A stretch of DNA of 64,000 nt, taken from the NCBI RefSeq assembly GCF_032062245.1, contig NZ_DAMBQF010000004.1, positions 98,092 to 162,091 on the forward strand. Reading direction: 5' to 3'. The notes under the pieces were generated by a model that was not told the origin of the DNA, did not search any database, and saw only the letters and a list, made by a program, of their open reading frames with translations. Position 1 is the stretch's first letter; each line of letters opens with the position of its first letter. Made by a program: the position numbers and the translations under genes. This DNA is from Soonwooa sp032062245. Lineage in GTDB: Bacteria; Bacteroidota; Bacteroidia; Flavobacteriales; Weeksellaceae. Shown piece by piece: positions 1-8,701 of this stretch.

Positions 1-1
1 G

Positions 2-301
2 GGATTTATAACACATGAAGAATTGTGTCTGTATTATCGAAAATCTGAGTATTTGATATTCCCATCATTAGCAGAAAGCTTTGGATTAGGAATTGTTGAA
101 GCTATTGAAAATGGATGTAAAGTTATTGGGGCTGATCTTGCATATATGTACGAAGCTTGTGAACCGAGCTTAACTTTTGATCCAACTGATGAAAATAGCA
201 TTTATAATAGTTTTTGTATAGCCACTAGCCAAAACCTACCTGATAGTAAACAAAATGTTTATAACAATATTGATGAACTTATAAAATTATTGAAAGATTA
301 A
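2..301 (+). CDS. Glycosyltransferase family 1/4, C-terminal fragment
   Basis: The reading frame is open from the window edge, so only about 99 C-terminal residues are visible. They show the GT-B nucleotide-sugar signature FPSLAESFGLGIVEAIENG, an E-x7-E motif in which the glutamates contact the donor sugar nucleotide, followed by the usual short C-terminal helix. The enzyme would add a sugar to a lipid-linked surface glycan on the cytoplasmic face of the membrane. It ends 4 bases before capE, so it is probably co-transcribed with the UDP-FucNAc genes. Donor and acceptor cannot be told from this fragment. The true start lies left of the window. Confidence 0.85.
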   Translation, partial: GFITHEELCLYYRKSEYLIFPSLAESFGLGIVEAIENGCKVIGADLAYMYEACEPSLTFDPTDENSIYNSFCIATSQNLPDSKQNVYNNIDELIKLLKD

Positions 302-305
302 CCAA

Positions 306-1340
306 ATGCAAATAAAAAATAAAACACTTCTGATAACAGGTGGGACAGGTTCTTTTGGAACAGCTGTCCTTAATCGTTTTTTAGCAACAGATCATTTTAA
401 AGAAATTCGCATTTTTTCTCGTGATGAGAAGAAGCAAGATGACATGCGCAATCTTTATAAAAATGAAAAAATAAAATATTACATCGGAGATGTTCGCGAT
501 TACAGTTCGGTAGAGCCAGCAACACGAGGAGTAGATTATATTTTCCATGCAGCAGCATTGAAGCAAGTACCATCTTGTGAGTTTTTTCCAATGCAAGCCG
601 TGAAAACCAATGTTGAAGGGACACAGAATGTTATTCGTGCGGCTGCAGTTAATAAAGTACAAAAGGTAATTTGCCTTTCTACCGACAAAGCAGCTTATCC
701 AATCAATGCCATGGGTATTTCTAAAGCAATGATGGAAAAAGTAGCGGTTGCAGAAGCAAGAAACTTGACTGATACTGTTGTGTGTTTAACACGTTATGGT
801 AACGTTATGGCATCTCGCGGTTCGGTAATTCCTTTATTTTTGAACCAAATTCAGAAGGGAGAACCTATCACGATTACAGATCCAAATATGTCTCGTTTTT
901 TCATGTCATTGGAAGATGCGGTAGATTTGGTATTATTTGCGTTCGAAAATGCTAATCCAGGTGATTTATTTGTAAACAAAGCTCCTGCAGGAAGTATCGG
1001 AGACTTGGCTAAAGCATTAATCGAAATGACAGGTAAAGAAGTTCCTGTTAAAATAATTGGAACACGTCATGGCGAAAAATTGTATGAAACCCTTTGTACA
1101 AGAGAGGAAATGATGAAAGCCGAAGATATGGGTGACTTTTATCGTATTCCAGCTGACAACCGTGATCTCAATTATGCTAAATATTTTTCCGAAGGAGAAG
1201 AAGATGTTTCTAAAATTGAAGATTATCATTCTCACAATACGGAGCAACAAGGTGTTGAGGGTCTTAAAAAACTAATTTCAACTCTACCGTTAATCCGTAA
1301 AGAGATTTTTGGTGAAGATGTAATGCAGTATCCTTATTAA
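306..1340 (+). CDS. capE: UDP-GlcNAc 4,6-dehydratase/epimerase (CapE/FnlA type)
   Basis: A 344-residue extended SDR enzyme. It has the Rossmann motif TGGTGSFG (residues 11-18), the segment AAALKQVP, and an active-site region STDKAAYPINAMGISKAMMEK-like in which Met stands where most SDRs have Tyr (MGISK), as I recall for CapE/WbjB enzymes. Family knowledge: CapE/FnlA converts UDP-GlcNAc to UDP-2-acetamido-2,6-dideoxy-L-arabino-4-hexulose, the first step to UDP-N-acetyl-L-fucosamine. The matching second and third enzymes (capF, capG) follow at 1775 and 3341, which makes this assignment strong. It could be mistaken for PseB/FlaA1, but the gene context argues against that. Confidence 0.92.
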   Translation: MQIKNKTLLITGGTGSFGTAVLNRFLATDHFKEIRIFSRDEKKQDDMRNLYKNEKIKYYIGDVRDYSSVEPATRGVDYIFHAAALKQVPSCEFFPMQAVKTNVEGTQNVIRAAAVNKVQKVICLSTDKAAYPINAMGISKAMMEKVAVAEARNLTDTVVCLTRYGNVMASRGSVIPLFLNQIQKGEPITITDPNMSRFFMSLEDAVDLVLFAFENANPGDLFVNKAPAGSIGDLAKALIEMTGKEVPVKIIGTRHGEKLYETLCTREEMMKAEDMGDFYRIPADNRDLNYAKYFSEGEEDVSKIEDYHSHNTEQQGVEGLKKLISTLPLIRKEIFGEDVMQYPY

Positions 1341-1364
1341 TTTTAAATTCGAAATTTCAAGAAT

Positions 1365-1772
1365 ATGATTTTTGAAGGTAAAAAGCATCAAGACGAAAGA
1401 GGAATCATCACATTTAATAATGAATTTGATACTTCTGAAATCAAACGTATTTACACCATAGAGAATCATTCCTTAGATTTTATTCGAGGTTGGCAAGGGC
1501 ATAAAGTTGAACAGCGTTGGTTTGCCGCAATAGAAGGTGAATTTGAAATTTCTGTCATTGAAATTGATGATTTTAATCAACCTTCGAAAGATTTGAAGAT
1601 TTCGAAATATCATTTAAATGATGAATGTTTAACTTACCTGCATGTTCCTTCTGGACACATTACCGCAATCCAGGCAAAGAAGGAAGGTAGTAAATTGTTG
1701 GTTCTAGCAGATTATGCCTTGGGCGAAATTCAAGATGAATATAGGTTTGCATTAGATTATTTTAAAAGCTAA
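1365..1772 (+). CDS. WxcM-like cupin sugar isomerase/epimerase
   Basis: A 135-residue single-domain cupin. The N-terminus (HQDERGIITFNNEF) and the middle (IRGWQGHKVEQRWFAAIEGE) resemble the FdtA/WxcM C-terminal family of 3,4-ketoisomerases and related sugar-modifying cupins, with His and Gln side chains on the barrel strands. It lies between capE and capF, 24 bases after the former and 2 bases before the latter, so it is part of the same operon. A role in reshaping a keto-sugar nucleotide intermediate is inferred from position. It is not needed for the standard three-step FucNAc route, so its exact substrate is open. Confidence 0.75.
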   Translation: MIFEGKKHQDERGIITFNNEFDTSEIKRIYTIENHSLDFIRGWQGHKVEQRWFAAIEGEFEISVIEIDDFNQPSKDLKISKYHLNDECLTYLHVPSGHITAIQAKKEGSKLLVLADYALGEIQDEYRFALDYFKS

Positions 1773-1774
1773 TA

Positions 1775-2893
1775 ATGAAAAAAATAGGAATTACAGGACA
1801 AAATGGTTTCGTAGGAAAGCATTTGTACAATACTTTAGGTTTATTCCCAGAAGAATTTGAAAGAGTAGATTTTCAAAAAGAATTCTTTGAAGATGAAACC
1901 AAATTGGATGAATTTACAGCAAAATGTGACGTAATTGTTCATTTAGCAGCAATGAATCGTCACGAGTCAGAACAGTTTATTTACGAAACCAATGTCGGTT
2001 TAGCTCAACAATTGGTTGAATCTTTAAAAAGAACAAATTCCAAAGCGCATGTTTTAATTTCTTCTTCAACACAAGAAGAACGTGATAATCTTTATGGGAA
2101 ATCAAAACGTGAAGGTCGCGAAGCCATTGTAAATTGGGCAAATGAAGCTAGCGGAAAAGTTACAGGCCTTATTATTCCTAATGTTTTTGGAGCATACGGT
2201 AAGCCTTTTTATAATTCATTTATCGCAACGTTTTGTCATCAATTAACGCATGGAGAAACGCCAACAATCGCCAACGATGGAGAAGTTAAACTTATCTACG
2301 TTCAAGAATTGGTGATGACGATTATTAATGAAATTCGTTCAGAGAAAAGTCAACCAGAATTATCTGTAGAGCCAACTGCAACTAAAAAAGTTTCTGAAGT
2401 TTTAGCTTTATTAAACGATTACAAAACTAAATATTTTGACGGTGGCGAAATCCCAGTTTTGACTGATAAATTCCAACATAATTTATTCAATACCTATCGT
2501 TCTTACATCGATTATAAAACGCATTTCCCAGTTAAATTTACACAACATACGGATCCAAGAGGAGCTTTTGTTGAAGTTATTCGTTTGGGAATTGGCGGTC
2601 AATGTTCATTCTCAACAACGGTTCCAGATATTACAAGAGGAAACCATTACCACACACGTAAAATCGAACGATTTGCTGTGATTAAAGGAAAAGCTTTAAT
2701 TCAATTAAGAAAAATTGATACGGATGAAGTTCTTGATTTTTACTTAGACGGAACCGAACCAGCTTATGTAGATATGCCAATTTGGTATACACATAATATT
2801 AAAAACATAGGAACTGAAGATTTGTATACTATTTTCTGGATCGATGAACCATTCAATCCTGAAGATTCTGATACCTATTTTTTAGAAGTGTAG
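1775..2893 (+). CDS. capF: UDP-sugar reductase/epimerase with cupin domain (CapF/FnlB)
   Basis: A 372-residue two-domain protein. The N-terminal SDR domain has GITGQNGFVG (residues 5-14) and the active-site-like segment LYGKSKREGREA. The C-terminal cupin (about 250-372) carries the His-rich strand RGNHYHTRKIERF near residue 290, which in CapF binds a metal. Family knowledge: CapF/FnlB epimerizes at C3 and reduces C4 of the CapE product to give UDP-L-talosamine-type sugar. Length and domain order match the family. It starts 2 bases after the cupin gene. Downstream, instead of capG directly, there is a 447-base insertion carrying a broken four-helix-bundle gene. Confidence 0.92.
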   Translation: MKKIGITGQNGFVGKHLYNTLGLFPEEFERVDFQKEFFEDETKLDEFTAKCDVIVHLAAMNRHESEQFIYETNVGLAQQLVESLKRTNSKAHVLISSSTQEERDNLYGKSKREGREAIVNWANEASGKVTGLIIPNVFGAYGKPFYNSFIATFCHQLTHGETPTIANDGEVKLIYVQELVMTIINEIRSEKSQPELSVEPTATKKVSEVLALLNDYKTKYFDGGEIPVLTDKFQHNLFNTYRSYIDYKTHFPVKFTQHTDPRGAFVEVIRLGIGGQCSFSTTVPDITRGNHYHTRKIERFAVIKGKALIQLRKIDTDEVLDFYLDGTEPAYVDMPIWYTHNIKNIGTEDLYTIFWIDEPFNPEDSDTYFLEV

Positions 2894-2900
2894 CAGAGAG

Positions 2901-2935
2901 GTAAAAAGTGTAAAGTAAAAAGGTAAAAGTATTTT
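2901..2935 (+). repeat. Left heptamer array flanking the four-helix-bundle gene
   Basis: Five consecutive 7-bp units, each starting with G and rich in A (GTAAAAA, GTGTAAA and variants), run from just after the capF stop to the start of the four-helix-bundle gene. Their reverse-complement counterpart lies at 3304-3338 on the other side of that gene. See findings. Confidence 0.6.
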
Positions 2936-2939
2936 AGTA

Positions 2940-3289
2940 ATGGAAATAGACTTGTTAAATAGAACATTTTTATTTGGTATAGCAGTTATTAATTTTTTAA
3001 GAACTTTGCCTGACAGTAGTGATTTGAAAATAATAAAGTATCAGCTGATAAAGTCATCAACATCTATTGGTGCTAATTATGAAGAAGCACAAGCTGGATC
3101 GTCTAAAGCAGATTTTATAAATAAAGTAAATATCTCTCTTAAAGAAGCAAGAGAGGCAAATTATTGCTTAAGACTAATTGAAGCTTTGGAAAAAGAATCA
3201 TCTGAACTCACTGTTATAATAAAATAAAAGAATCAAAAGAAATTAATAATATATTAGGAGCCATTGTGAAAAATGTTAGAAATAATTAA
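2940..3289 (+). pseudogene. Four-helix-bundle protein (S23/IVP family), frameshifted
   Basis: The first frame (2940-3227) codes for 95 residues with the S23 family hallmark KSSTSIGANYEEAQAG and the following helix FINKVNISLKEAREANYCL. It then hits a stop. The expected last helix (KIKESKEINNILGAIVKNV, ending RNN) is present in the -1 frame and stops at 3289. Restoring one base near 3211-3224 gives 116 codons, the usual family length. The gene is inserted between capF and capG, which otherwise are consecutive pathway genes. Family members occur in 23S rRNA intervening sequences and as lone intergenic genes; their function is not established. It could be a real pseudogene or a base-calling error. 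Confidence 0.85.
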
Positions 3290-3303
3290 AGACAACGATT
3301 TAA

Positions 3304-3338
3304 TTTTTCCTTTTTCCTTTTTCCTTTTAACTTAATAA
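3304..3338 (+). repeat. Right heptamer array flanking the four-helix-bundle gene
   Basis: Three perfect TTTTTCC units followed by two decayed ones (TTTTAAC, TTAATAA), exact 7-bp period, ending 2 bases before the capG start codon. The reverse complement (GGAAAAA) resembles the left array units (GTAAAAA, GGTAAAA), so the two arrays form an imperfect inverted pair around the gene. Confidence 0.6.
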
Positions 3339-3340
3339 GC

Positions 3341-4480
3341 ATGAAAAAATTGAAAGTAATGACGGTCGTAGGGACACGACCAGAAATCATAAGATTATCA
3401 AGAGTATTAATGGCGTTGGACAACTCTGAAGCCATCGAACATACAATAGTCCACACGGGACAAAACTACGATTACGAGTTGAACCAAATTTTCTTCGAAG
3501 ATTTAGGACTTCGTAAACCAGATTATTTCCTAGAAGCTGCGGGAAAAACAGCCACAGAAACTGTTGGAAATATTTTAATTAAAATTGATCCACTTTTAGA
3601 AGAATTGAAACCTGATGCATTTTTGGTTTTAGGAGATACTAATTCTTGTTTGTGTGCGATTCCTGCTAAGAAAAGACATATTCCGATTTTCCACATGGAA
3701 GCAGGGAACAGATGCTTTGACCAACGTGTTCCTGAGGAAACGAATCGTAAGATTGTAGATCATACTGCGGATATCAACTTAACTTATTCTGACATTGCTC
3801 GTGAATATCTATTGAAAGAAGGTCTTCCTGCAGACAGAATTATCAAAACAGGTTCACCAATGTTTGAAGTTCTGAATCATTATTTACCAGAAATTAAAGC
3901 ATCTAATGTTTTAGAAAAATTAGGTTTGGAAAAAGGAAAATTCTTCGTTGTGTCTTCTCACCGTGAAGAAAACATCAATTCAGAGAAAAACTTCCGTGGA
4001 TTAATGACTTCGCTTAACGCAATTGCAGAAAAGTATCAATATCCAATTATTGTATCTACGCATCCACGTACGCAAAACATGATTGATAAGATGCAAATCG
4101 AGATGCGTCCAGAAATTCAGTTTCTTAAACCACTTGGTTTCCACGATTACAATGCGTTGCAAATGCATGCGTATGCATGTCTTTCAGATTCAGGAACAAT
4201 TTCTGAGGAATCTTCTATTCTTAACTTCAGAGCAGTAAATATTCGTCAAGCGCATGAGCGTCCAGAAGCGATGGAAGAAGCATCTGTAATGATGGTAGGT
4301 TTGTCTCCAGAAAGAATTATGCAAGGTTTAGTTCAAGTGTTGCAGCAGAAAGTAGGTGATGAAAGAAACTTCCGTCCTGTTGCAGATTATTCGATGCCGA
4401 ATGTTTCTGAAAAAGTGGTGAGAATTATTATTTCTTACGCTGATTATATTAAAAGAACAGTTTGGTCGGAGGAAATATGA
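3341..4480 (+). CDS. capG: UDP-N-acetylglucosamine 2-epimerase-like (CapG/FnlC)
   Basis: A 379-residue GT-B-fold epimerase. Visible signatures are GTRPE (residues 11-15), HTGQNYD (38-44), MEAGNRCFDQRVPEETNRK, SSHREEN (about 205) and the C-terminal LSDSGTISEES that binds the UDP moiety. Family knowledge: CapG/FnlC epimerizes C2 to finish UDP-N-acetyl-L-fucosamine. Plain WecB (ManNAc) enzymes are similar, but capE and capF in the same operon favour FnlC. Its stop codon overlaps the next start (ATGA), implying translational coupling. Confidence 0.93.
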   Translation: MKKLKVMTVVGTRPEIIRLSRVLMALDNSEAIEHTIVHTGQNYDYELNQIFFEDLGLRKPDYFLEAAGKTATETVGNILIKIDPLLEELKPDAFLVLGDTNSCLCAIPAKKRHIPIFHMEAGNRCFDQRVPEETNRKIVDHTADINLTYSDIAREYLLKEGLPADRIIKTGSPMFEVLNHYLPEIKASNVLEKLGLEKGKFFVVSSHREENINSEKNFRGLMTSLNAIAEKYQYPIIVSTHPRTQNMIDKMQIEMRPEIQFLKPLGFHDYNALQMHAYACLSDSGTISEESSILNFRAVNIRQAHERPEAMEEASVMMVGLSPERIMQGLVQVLQQKVGDERNFRPVADYSMPNVSEKVVRIIISYADYIKRTVWSEEI

Positions 4481-5637
4481 AAAATGTTTTTTTTGTTTCT
4501 GAACTTTTTTACCCTAATCAAACTTCAACTGCGTACATCATGACCGAAGTTGCAAAAAATTTTGCAGCAAAAGGAAATAATGTAAAAGTTGTTACATCTA
4601 AAATTCAATATGATTCAAATGTAACAGTAGGAAAAGAATTAGAAGCTATTGAAGTTTTTAAGAGTAAAAGTTTTGGAGGAAATAAAAATTCTTTTTTCAG
4701 CAGAGTCTTTAGTGCTTTGTTTAATAGTATTGGATTAGTATGGACGACTGCTAGAAAAATAAAGGCGGGAGATACTGTTTTCGCAGTTACAAATCCTCTT
4801 TTTCTTATAATTTTATTAGGTATTTTAAGTAAAATAAAGCGTTTTGATTATGTTCTATTAGTGCATGATGTGTTCCCTGAAAATACAATTCCTGCGGGAA
4901 TCAATAAGAAAGATTCTTTTGTTTACAAAATTCTATTAAAAGTATATAACTGGGCTTACAAATGCCCGTCAAAAGTTATAGTACTAGGGGAAGATATGAA
5001 GCAGTTGATTATTGCAAAAGGTGTTTCGCCCAATAAAATTGCGATCATTCCTAATTGGTACGATGACGAGCTTATAATTCCAGATTTTGAAAAACCAAAA
5101 ACTAATGAAGATATTGTTATTGGCTTTGCCGGAAATATAGGTAGGGTTCAAGCATTGGAACGATTTATAAATATTTTCAACAAAACAGAAAATTCCAACC
5201 TGCGTCTTGAAATTATAGGTGAGGGAGCGAATTTAGAAAGCTGCAAAGAACTTGCTACGAAAAAGAATATTTATTTTCGTGGTTCATTGCCAAGAAGCGA
5301 GCAAAGTGATTTTATTAACGGGTTCGACATTGGTTTAATATCGCTTTCTGAGGGAATGTTTGGACTTGGAGTTCCTTCGAAAACTTATAATTTATTAGCG
5401 ATGGGAAAACCTGTTTTATACATTGGTGATCAAGGTTCGGAAATTGACATGCTGAATAATGTAAATAATATTGGTTGGTCATTTTCATGGAATGAAGAAA
5501 ATGAGATTTTAAGATTTCTTAATTCCTTACAGAGAAGTAATATACAAGGTTATATGTCAAGAAATCAAAATTTAGCAAAAGAGAAGTTTTCATCTAATGT
5601 TGTTTTAGATTTAATTTATAATTTTGTTTCTCACTAA
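4477..5637 (+). CDS. Glycosyltransferase family 4 (WbuB-like, probable L-FucNAc transferase)
   Basis: A 386-residue GT-B protein. The N-terminus FVSELFYPNQTSTAYIMTEVA is the acceptor-side signature of WbuB/WcaI-type transferases, and the C-terminal segment EGMFGLGVPSKTYNLLAMG near residue 295 binds the donor. The start is set at the ATG that overlaps the capG stop and follows GGAGG. A longer frame from a TTG at 4462 lies inside capG and is less likely. WbuB homologs transfer N-acetyl-fucosamine onto a lipid-linked sugar, which fits the capE-F-G genes directly upstream. The exact linkage is not readable from sequence. Confidence 0.88.
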   Translation: MKNVFFVSELFYPNQTSTAYIMTEVAKNFAAKGNNVKVVTSKIQYDSNVTVGKELEAIEVFKSKSFGGNKNSFFSRVFSALFNSIGLVWTTARKIKAGDTVFAVTNPLFLIILLGILSKIKRFDYVLLVHDVFPENTIPAGINKKDSFVYKILLKVYNWAYKCPSKVIVLGEDMKQLIIAKGVSPNKIAIIPNWYDDELIIPDFEKPKTNEDIVIGFAGNIGRVQALERFINIFNKTENSNLRLEIIGEGANLESCKELATKKNIYFRGSLPRSEQSDFINGFDIGLISLSEGMFGLGVPSKTYNLLAMGKPVLYIGDQGSEIDMLNNVNNIGWSFSWNEENEILRFLNSLQRSNIQGYMSRNQNLAKEKFSSNVVLDLIYNFVSH

Positions 5638-5642
5638 TAAAT

Positions 5643-6548
5643 ATGGAAAGCGTAATAATTTTTGGAGCGTCTGGTTTTATCGGTCAAAATTTATTAAAAA
5701 AATTACCAAATAGTTTTGATGTTAAAGCTGTTTCTTTAAGAAATAAGAGTTGGAAGACTACAATTAAAGATTCTGACATTTTTATAAATCTTGTTGGAAA
5801 AGCGCATGACCATAAAGGAACCGCTACTGAGGTCGATTATTTTTACGCAAACCTTGATTTGGCAAAGGAAATCTTCAATGAGTTTATACAGTCAAACGCG
5901 AAGTTATTAATACATATAAGTTCGTTAGCAGCAATTGAAGAATTTGAAAGTAATAATCCCTTATCAGAAAGTCAAAAGGCTAATCCGCAGTCTTTCTATG
6001 GAAAATCGAAAAGAGCAGCGGAAGAATGGCTTTTGGCACAAGTCTTACCACAAAATAAAAAGATAGTTATTCTAAGACCTCCGATGGTCCATGGTCCTGG
6101 TGATAAAGGAAATCTTGGATTATTATACAAGTTAATTTCTAAAGGGATTCCTTATCCTTTGGCTTCTTTTGATAATAGTAGATCTTTTATTTCTATTGAC
6201 AATTTTTCTTTTTTTATTAAAGAGATTATTAAGAAACAAGATCAAATAGTATCTGGCATTTATCATATTTCTGATGACGAACCTATTTCAACTAATCGAA
6301 TAATAGAAATTATTAAAAAAGTTGAAAATAAAAACGTGATGAATCTTAGCATTCCCAAAACCATAGTGAAAGGCCTGGCTAAAGTTGGTGACGTTATTCC
6401 GATACCGTTAAATACGAAGAGGTTGAAAAAAATGACCAGTAATTTAATACTTTCTAATCATAAAATTAAAGCTGCCTTACAAATTGAAAATCTACCTTTG
6501 TCAGCTGAACAAGGACTTGAAATAACGATTAAAAGTTTTAAATCCTAA
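5643..6548 (+). CDS. NAD-dependent epimerase/dehydratase (WcaG/WbpV-like SDR)
   Basis: A 301-residue extended SDR with the nucleotide-binding motif GASGFIGQ (residues 8-15), an HISSLAA serine strand and the catalytic YGKSK (about residue 119). It starts 5 bases after the WbuB-like transferase, completing that operon run. Relatives next to WecA/WbpL-type transferases in O-antigen clusters are annotated as UDP-sugar 4-epimerases or 4-reductases (WbpV makes UDP-QuiNAc precursors). I infer that it acts on the sugar for the initiating transferase at 8702. Substrate is uncertain. The gene faces a convergent minus-strand gene across 135 bases in which I see nothing clear. Confidence 0.85.
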   Translation: MESVIIFGASGFIGQNLLKKLPNSFDVKAVSLRNKSWKTTIKDSDIFINLVGKAHDHKGTATEVDYFYANLDLAKEIFNEFIQSNAKLLIHISSLAAIEEFESNNPLSESQKANPQSFYGKSKRAAEEWLLAQVLPQNKKIVILRPPMVHGPGDKGNLGLLYKLISKGIPYPLASFDNSRSFISIDNFSFFIKEIIKKQDQIVSGIYHISDDEPISTNRIIEIIKKVENKNVMNLSIPKTIVKGLAKVGDVIPIPLNTKRLKKMTSNLILSNHKIKAALQIENLPLSAEQGLEITIKSFKS

Positions 6549-6683
6549 ATATTTGTACAAGTTAGCTTTGTAGGAATATATTATCACACTGTAAACACGA
6601 AAATTTTCATAAACGATATTTTTTAATCGAATAGAAGGAAGTTGATTGCCGTTTTTAGAAATCAGCGATGTTGAATGTGATTT

Positions 6684-8633
6684 TTATCTTAATTCTGTAG
6701 CCGTTACGTTAACTTTGCTATCTACTCCTAATCTATTATAAAGAAAAATTAATCCAGAATCCTTATCCTGTAAAAAATTAATTTTTTTGTCCTCAAAGCG
6801 ATTTTCTTTGTTTAAAGTGAAGTATTTACTATCTTTCAATATCTGAAAATTTCCATTATTAAATAATATAAATTCAAATGTATCATAAATATCTGGTGCC
6901 AAAATCTCTATTGAGTATTTAACAGTCGTATTGTTTTTTTTGTTTTCCGAAAGCTTAGAGTTGGTCAGTGATATAAAGTCTTTATTATTATTAACGATTG
7001 TTAATTGTTGATTGGTTACTAATTCATCACTTTCTGAGTTTGACTTTTTAAGATTAATGGTTTTTCCCATGATCAAATTATCTGCAAAAAGATTTTTTTC
7101 TTCATGTACATTTTGTTGAATATAACCATTGTAGATAATTTTAGCATTATTGAAATTTGAATTCATATCTGGCGGTAGTGATACGTTTTTTAGAAATATA
7201 AGTAGTGACGCGTCGGGAATTTTATAGTTAATATCTAGTGCAAAATCTTTATTAACTTTCGTATCCCCCCAAGTGATAATATTTTCTAAAAAAACTCTTC
7301 CATATGTCGTTTTTCCAATATGTAGACCATTACTCACACCGGCAAACATAACATTTTGGAATTGAAGGTTAGAAATTGTTTCGTTTTCTCCAATCCATAT
7401 ATTTGCACCTTGTAGTTTGTTTTCTTTTCTTATATCTGACACTAGTTGTTCAATTCTAATATTTTCAAATTTAGCATTTGCAAAAGAATTATATGTTGAT
7501 GAGTTTTCGGCGTACAATCCATACAAGCCTTGGCACCAACTTTGACCACCCGTGAAAAGTATATTTTGTGAAGGTAAGGCTACCGATTTATAATATACAG
7601 TTGTTAAACCATAATTACCAGCCCAATGCATATAGTCTCTTACGGTAACAAAATCGCAGAAACTCGAAAATAAAATTCCCACGTCAGATAGTGTGAATAA
7701 ATTATTAATGTTAGTAACTTCCGAATCTCCATTAAATTCGACACCAACATTAGCTTCTTCCATTTTATTTTGATAACCCAAGAACTGTTCTAAATCTGTT
7801 TTTGAAAATTGCAATTTATCTCCAAATAAGAATATCTTCACATTTTCTATTGTTGGCTTGTGAGCTGCGCCAACAATAAGTCCTCTATTACCTTTTATTC
7901 GGACTTTGCCTGGGGTTGACATTACTAAGGTAATGTCTTTAATATAATTATAATCATAATTACGTTCCTTAACATTTCCTCCAACCTTTCCTAACGAAAA
8001 AATGTAGGTGTTAGATTTGTCGGTTTCCATAATTACCCTAGTTTTTGCCATAGAAACTCCCTTCAACCCATTTATTTTGTACTCTCCCTTTTTGGTATAA
8101 TAATCACCAACACCTAAAGAAATATCATAAAAAACAGGCTCTAGCTTTTGTAATGCATCTACAAGATCTACAGAAATGTTATATGGGAATACTCCAAACC
8201 ATTCAGGGTAGGCATAATCAGTTACGGAAGTAAATTTACCAGATAAAACAATGTTTTCGAAAATTTTTATCCTATCCGCTTTAATTTGTGTCACTCTGCC
8301 ATTTAGCTTACCATTAATTAATATACCTCCTTGAAAGTCTAAAAGTATCTGAGAAGCAAAATTTTCAAAATCTATGACGTTATTACCAAGGTTAAATACA
8401 TAATTACCAGGGATAATTAGGTGCTTTTGATTAGATTTTGATACAACCTCTAGCGCTTTTTTAAATGCTTGCGAATCATCAGTTATACCATCTCCTTTAG
8501 CGCCAAACTGTAGTAACGAAATTGTCGTTGCTGGATCATTTTCATGTTGTTGCGATATCTTTTTTGCAGAGATTATTACGGGGCAAAGTAATAGTGCCAG
8601 CACTAACGAAATAGAAAAAAGATAGTTTTTCAT
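6684..8633 (-). CDS. Secreted right-handed beta-helix protein (pectate lyase 3 superfamily)
   Basis: 649 residues with a signal peptide (MKNYLFSISLVLALLLCPVI) and then the N-terminal hallmark of the Pectate_lyase_3 family, LLQFGAKGDGITDDSQAFKKAL (near residues 41-62). The long body is rich in Asn, Ile and short beta-strand repeats, as in parallel beta-helix polysaccharide lyases and phage tailspikes. It is likely exported to periplasm or surface and may cut or bind a polysaccharide. It is the only minus-strand gene in the glycan cluster, so it is separately regulated. No catalytic residues can be assigned with confidence, and a structural role is possible. Confidence 0.75.
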   Translation of the reverse strand: MKNYLFSISLVLALLLCPVIISAKKISQQHENDPATTISLLQFGAKGDGITDDSQAFKKALEVVSKSNQKHLIIPGNYVFNLGNNVIDFENFASQILLDFQGGILINGKLNGRVTQIKADRIKIFENIVLSGKFTSVTDYAYPEWFGVFPYNISVDLVDALQKLEPVFYDISLGVGDYYTKKGEYKINGLKGVSMAKTRVIMETDKSNTYIFSLGKVGGNVKERNYDYNYIKDITLVMSTPGKVRIKGNRGLIVGAAHKPTIENVKIFLFGDKLQFSKTDLEQFLGYQNKMEEANVGVEFNGDSEVTNINNLFTLSDVGILFSSFCDFVTVRDYMHWAGNYGLTTVYYKSVALPSQNILFTGGQSWCQGLYGLYAENSSTYNSFANAKFENIRIEQLVSDIRKENKLQGANIWIGENETISNLQFQNVMFAGVSNGLHIGKTTYGRVFLENIITWGDTKVNKDFALDINYKIPDASLLIFLKNVSLPPDMNSNFNNAKIIYNGYIQQNVHEEKNLFADNLIMGKTINLKKSNSESDELVTNQQLTIVNNNKDFISLTNSKLSENKKNNTTVKYSIEILAPDIYDTFEFILFNNGNFQILKDSKYFTLNKENRFEDKKINFLQDKDSGLIFLYNRLGVDSKVNVTATELR

Positions 8634-8673
8634 GATAATTTAACTATAATTATTTTTTTATTCTGTAAAGATG

Positions 8674-8681
8674 TATTTTTG
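8674..8681 (+). promoter_or_regulatory. Bacteroidota -7 element upstream of the WecA-like gene
   Basis: TATTTTTG matches TAnnTTTG and lies 20 bases before the start at 8702, in the divergent gap. No clear -33 TTG was found at the right distance, so confidence is modest. Confidence 0.4.
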
Positions 8682-8701
8682 TGCTGACTAATTTATAAAA
8701 A

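Noticed and set aside
4462..4476. TTG start for the WbuB-like transferase
   Set aside because: It lies inside capG; the ATG at 4477 has the ATGA overlap and a GGAGG before it.
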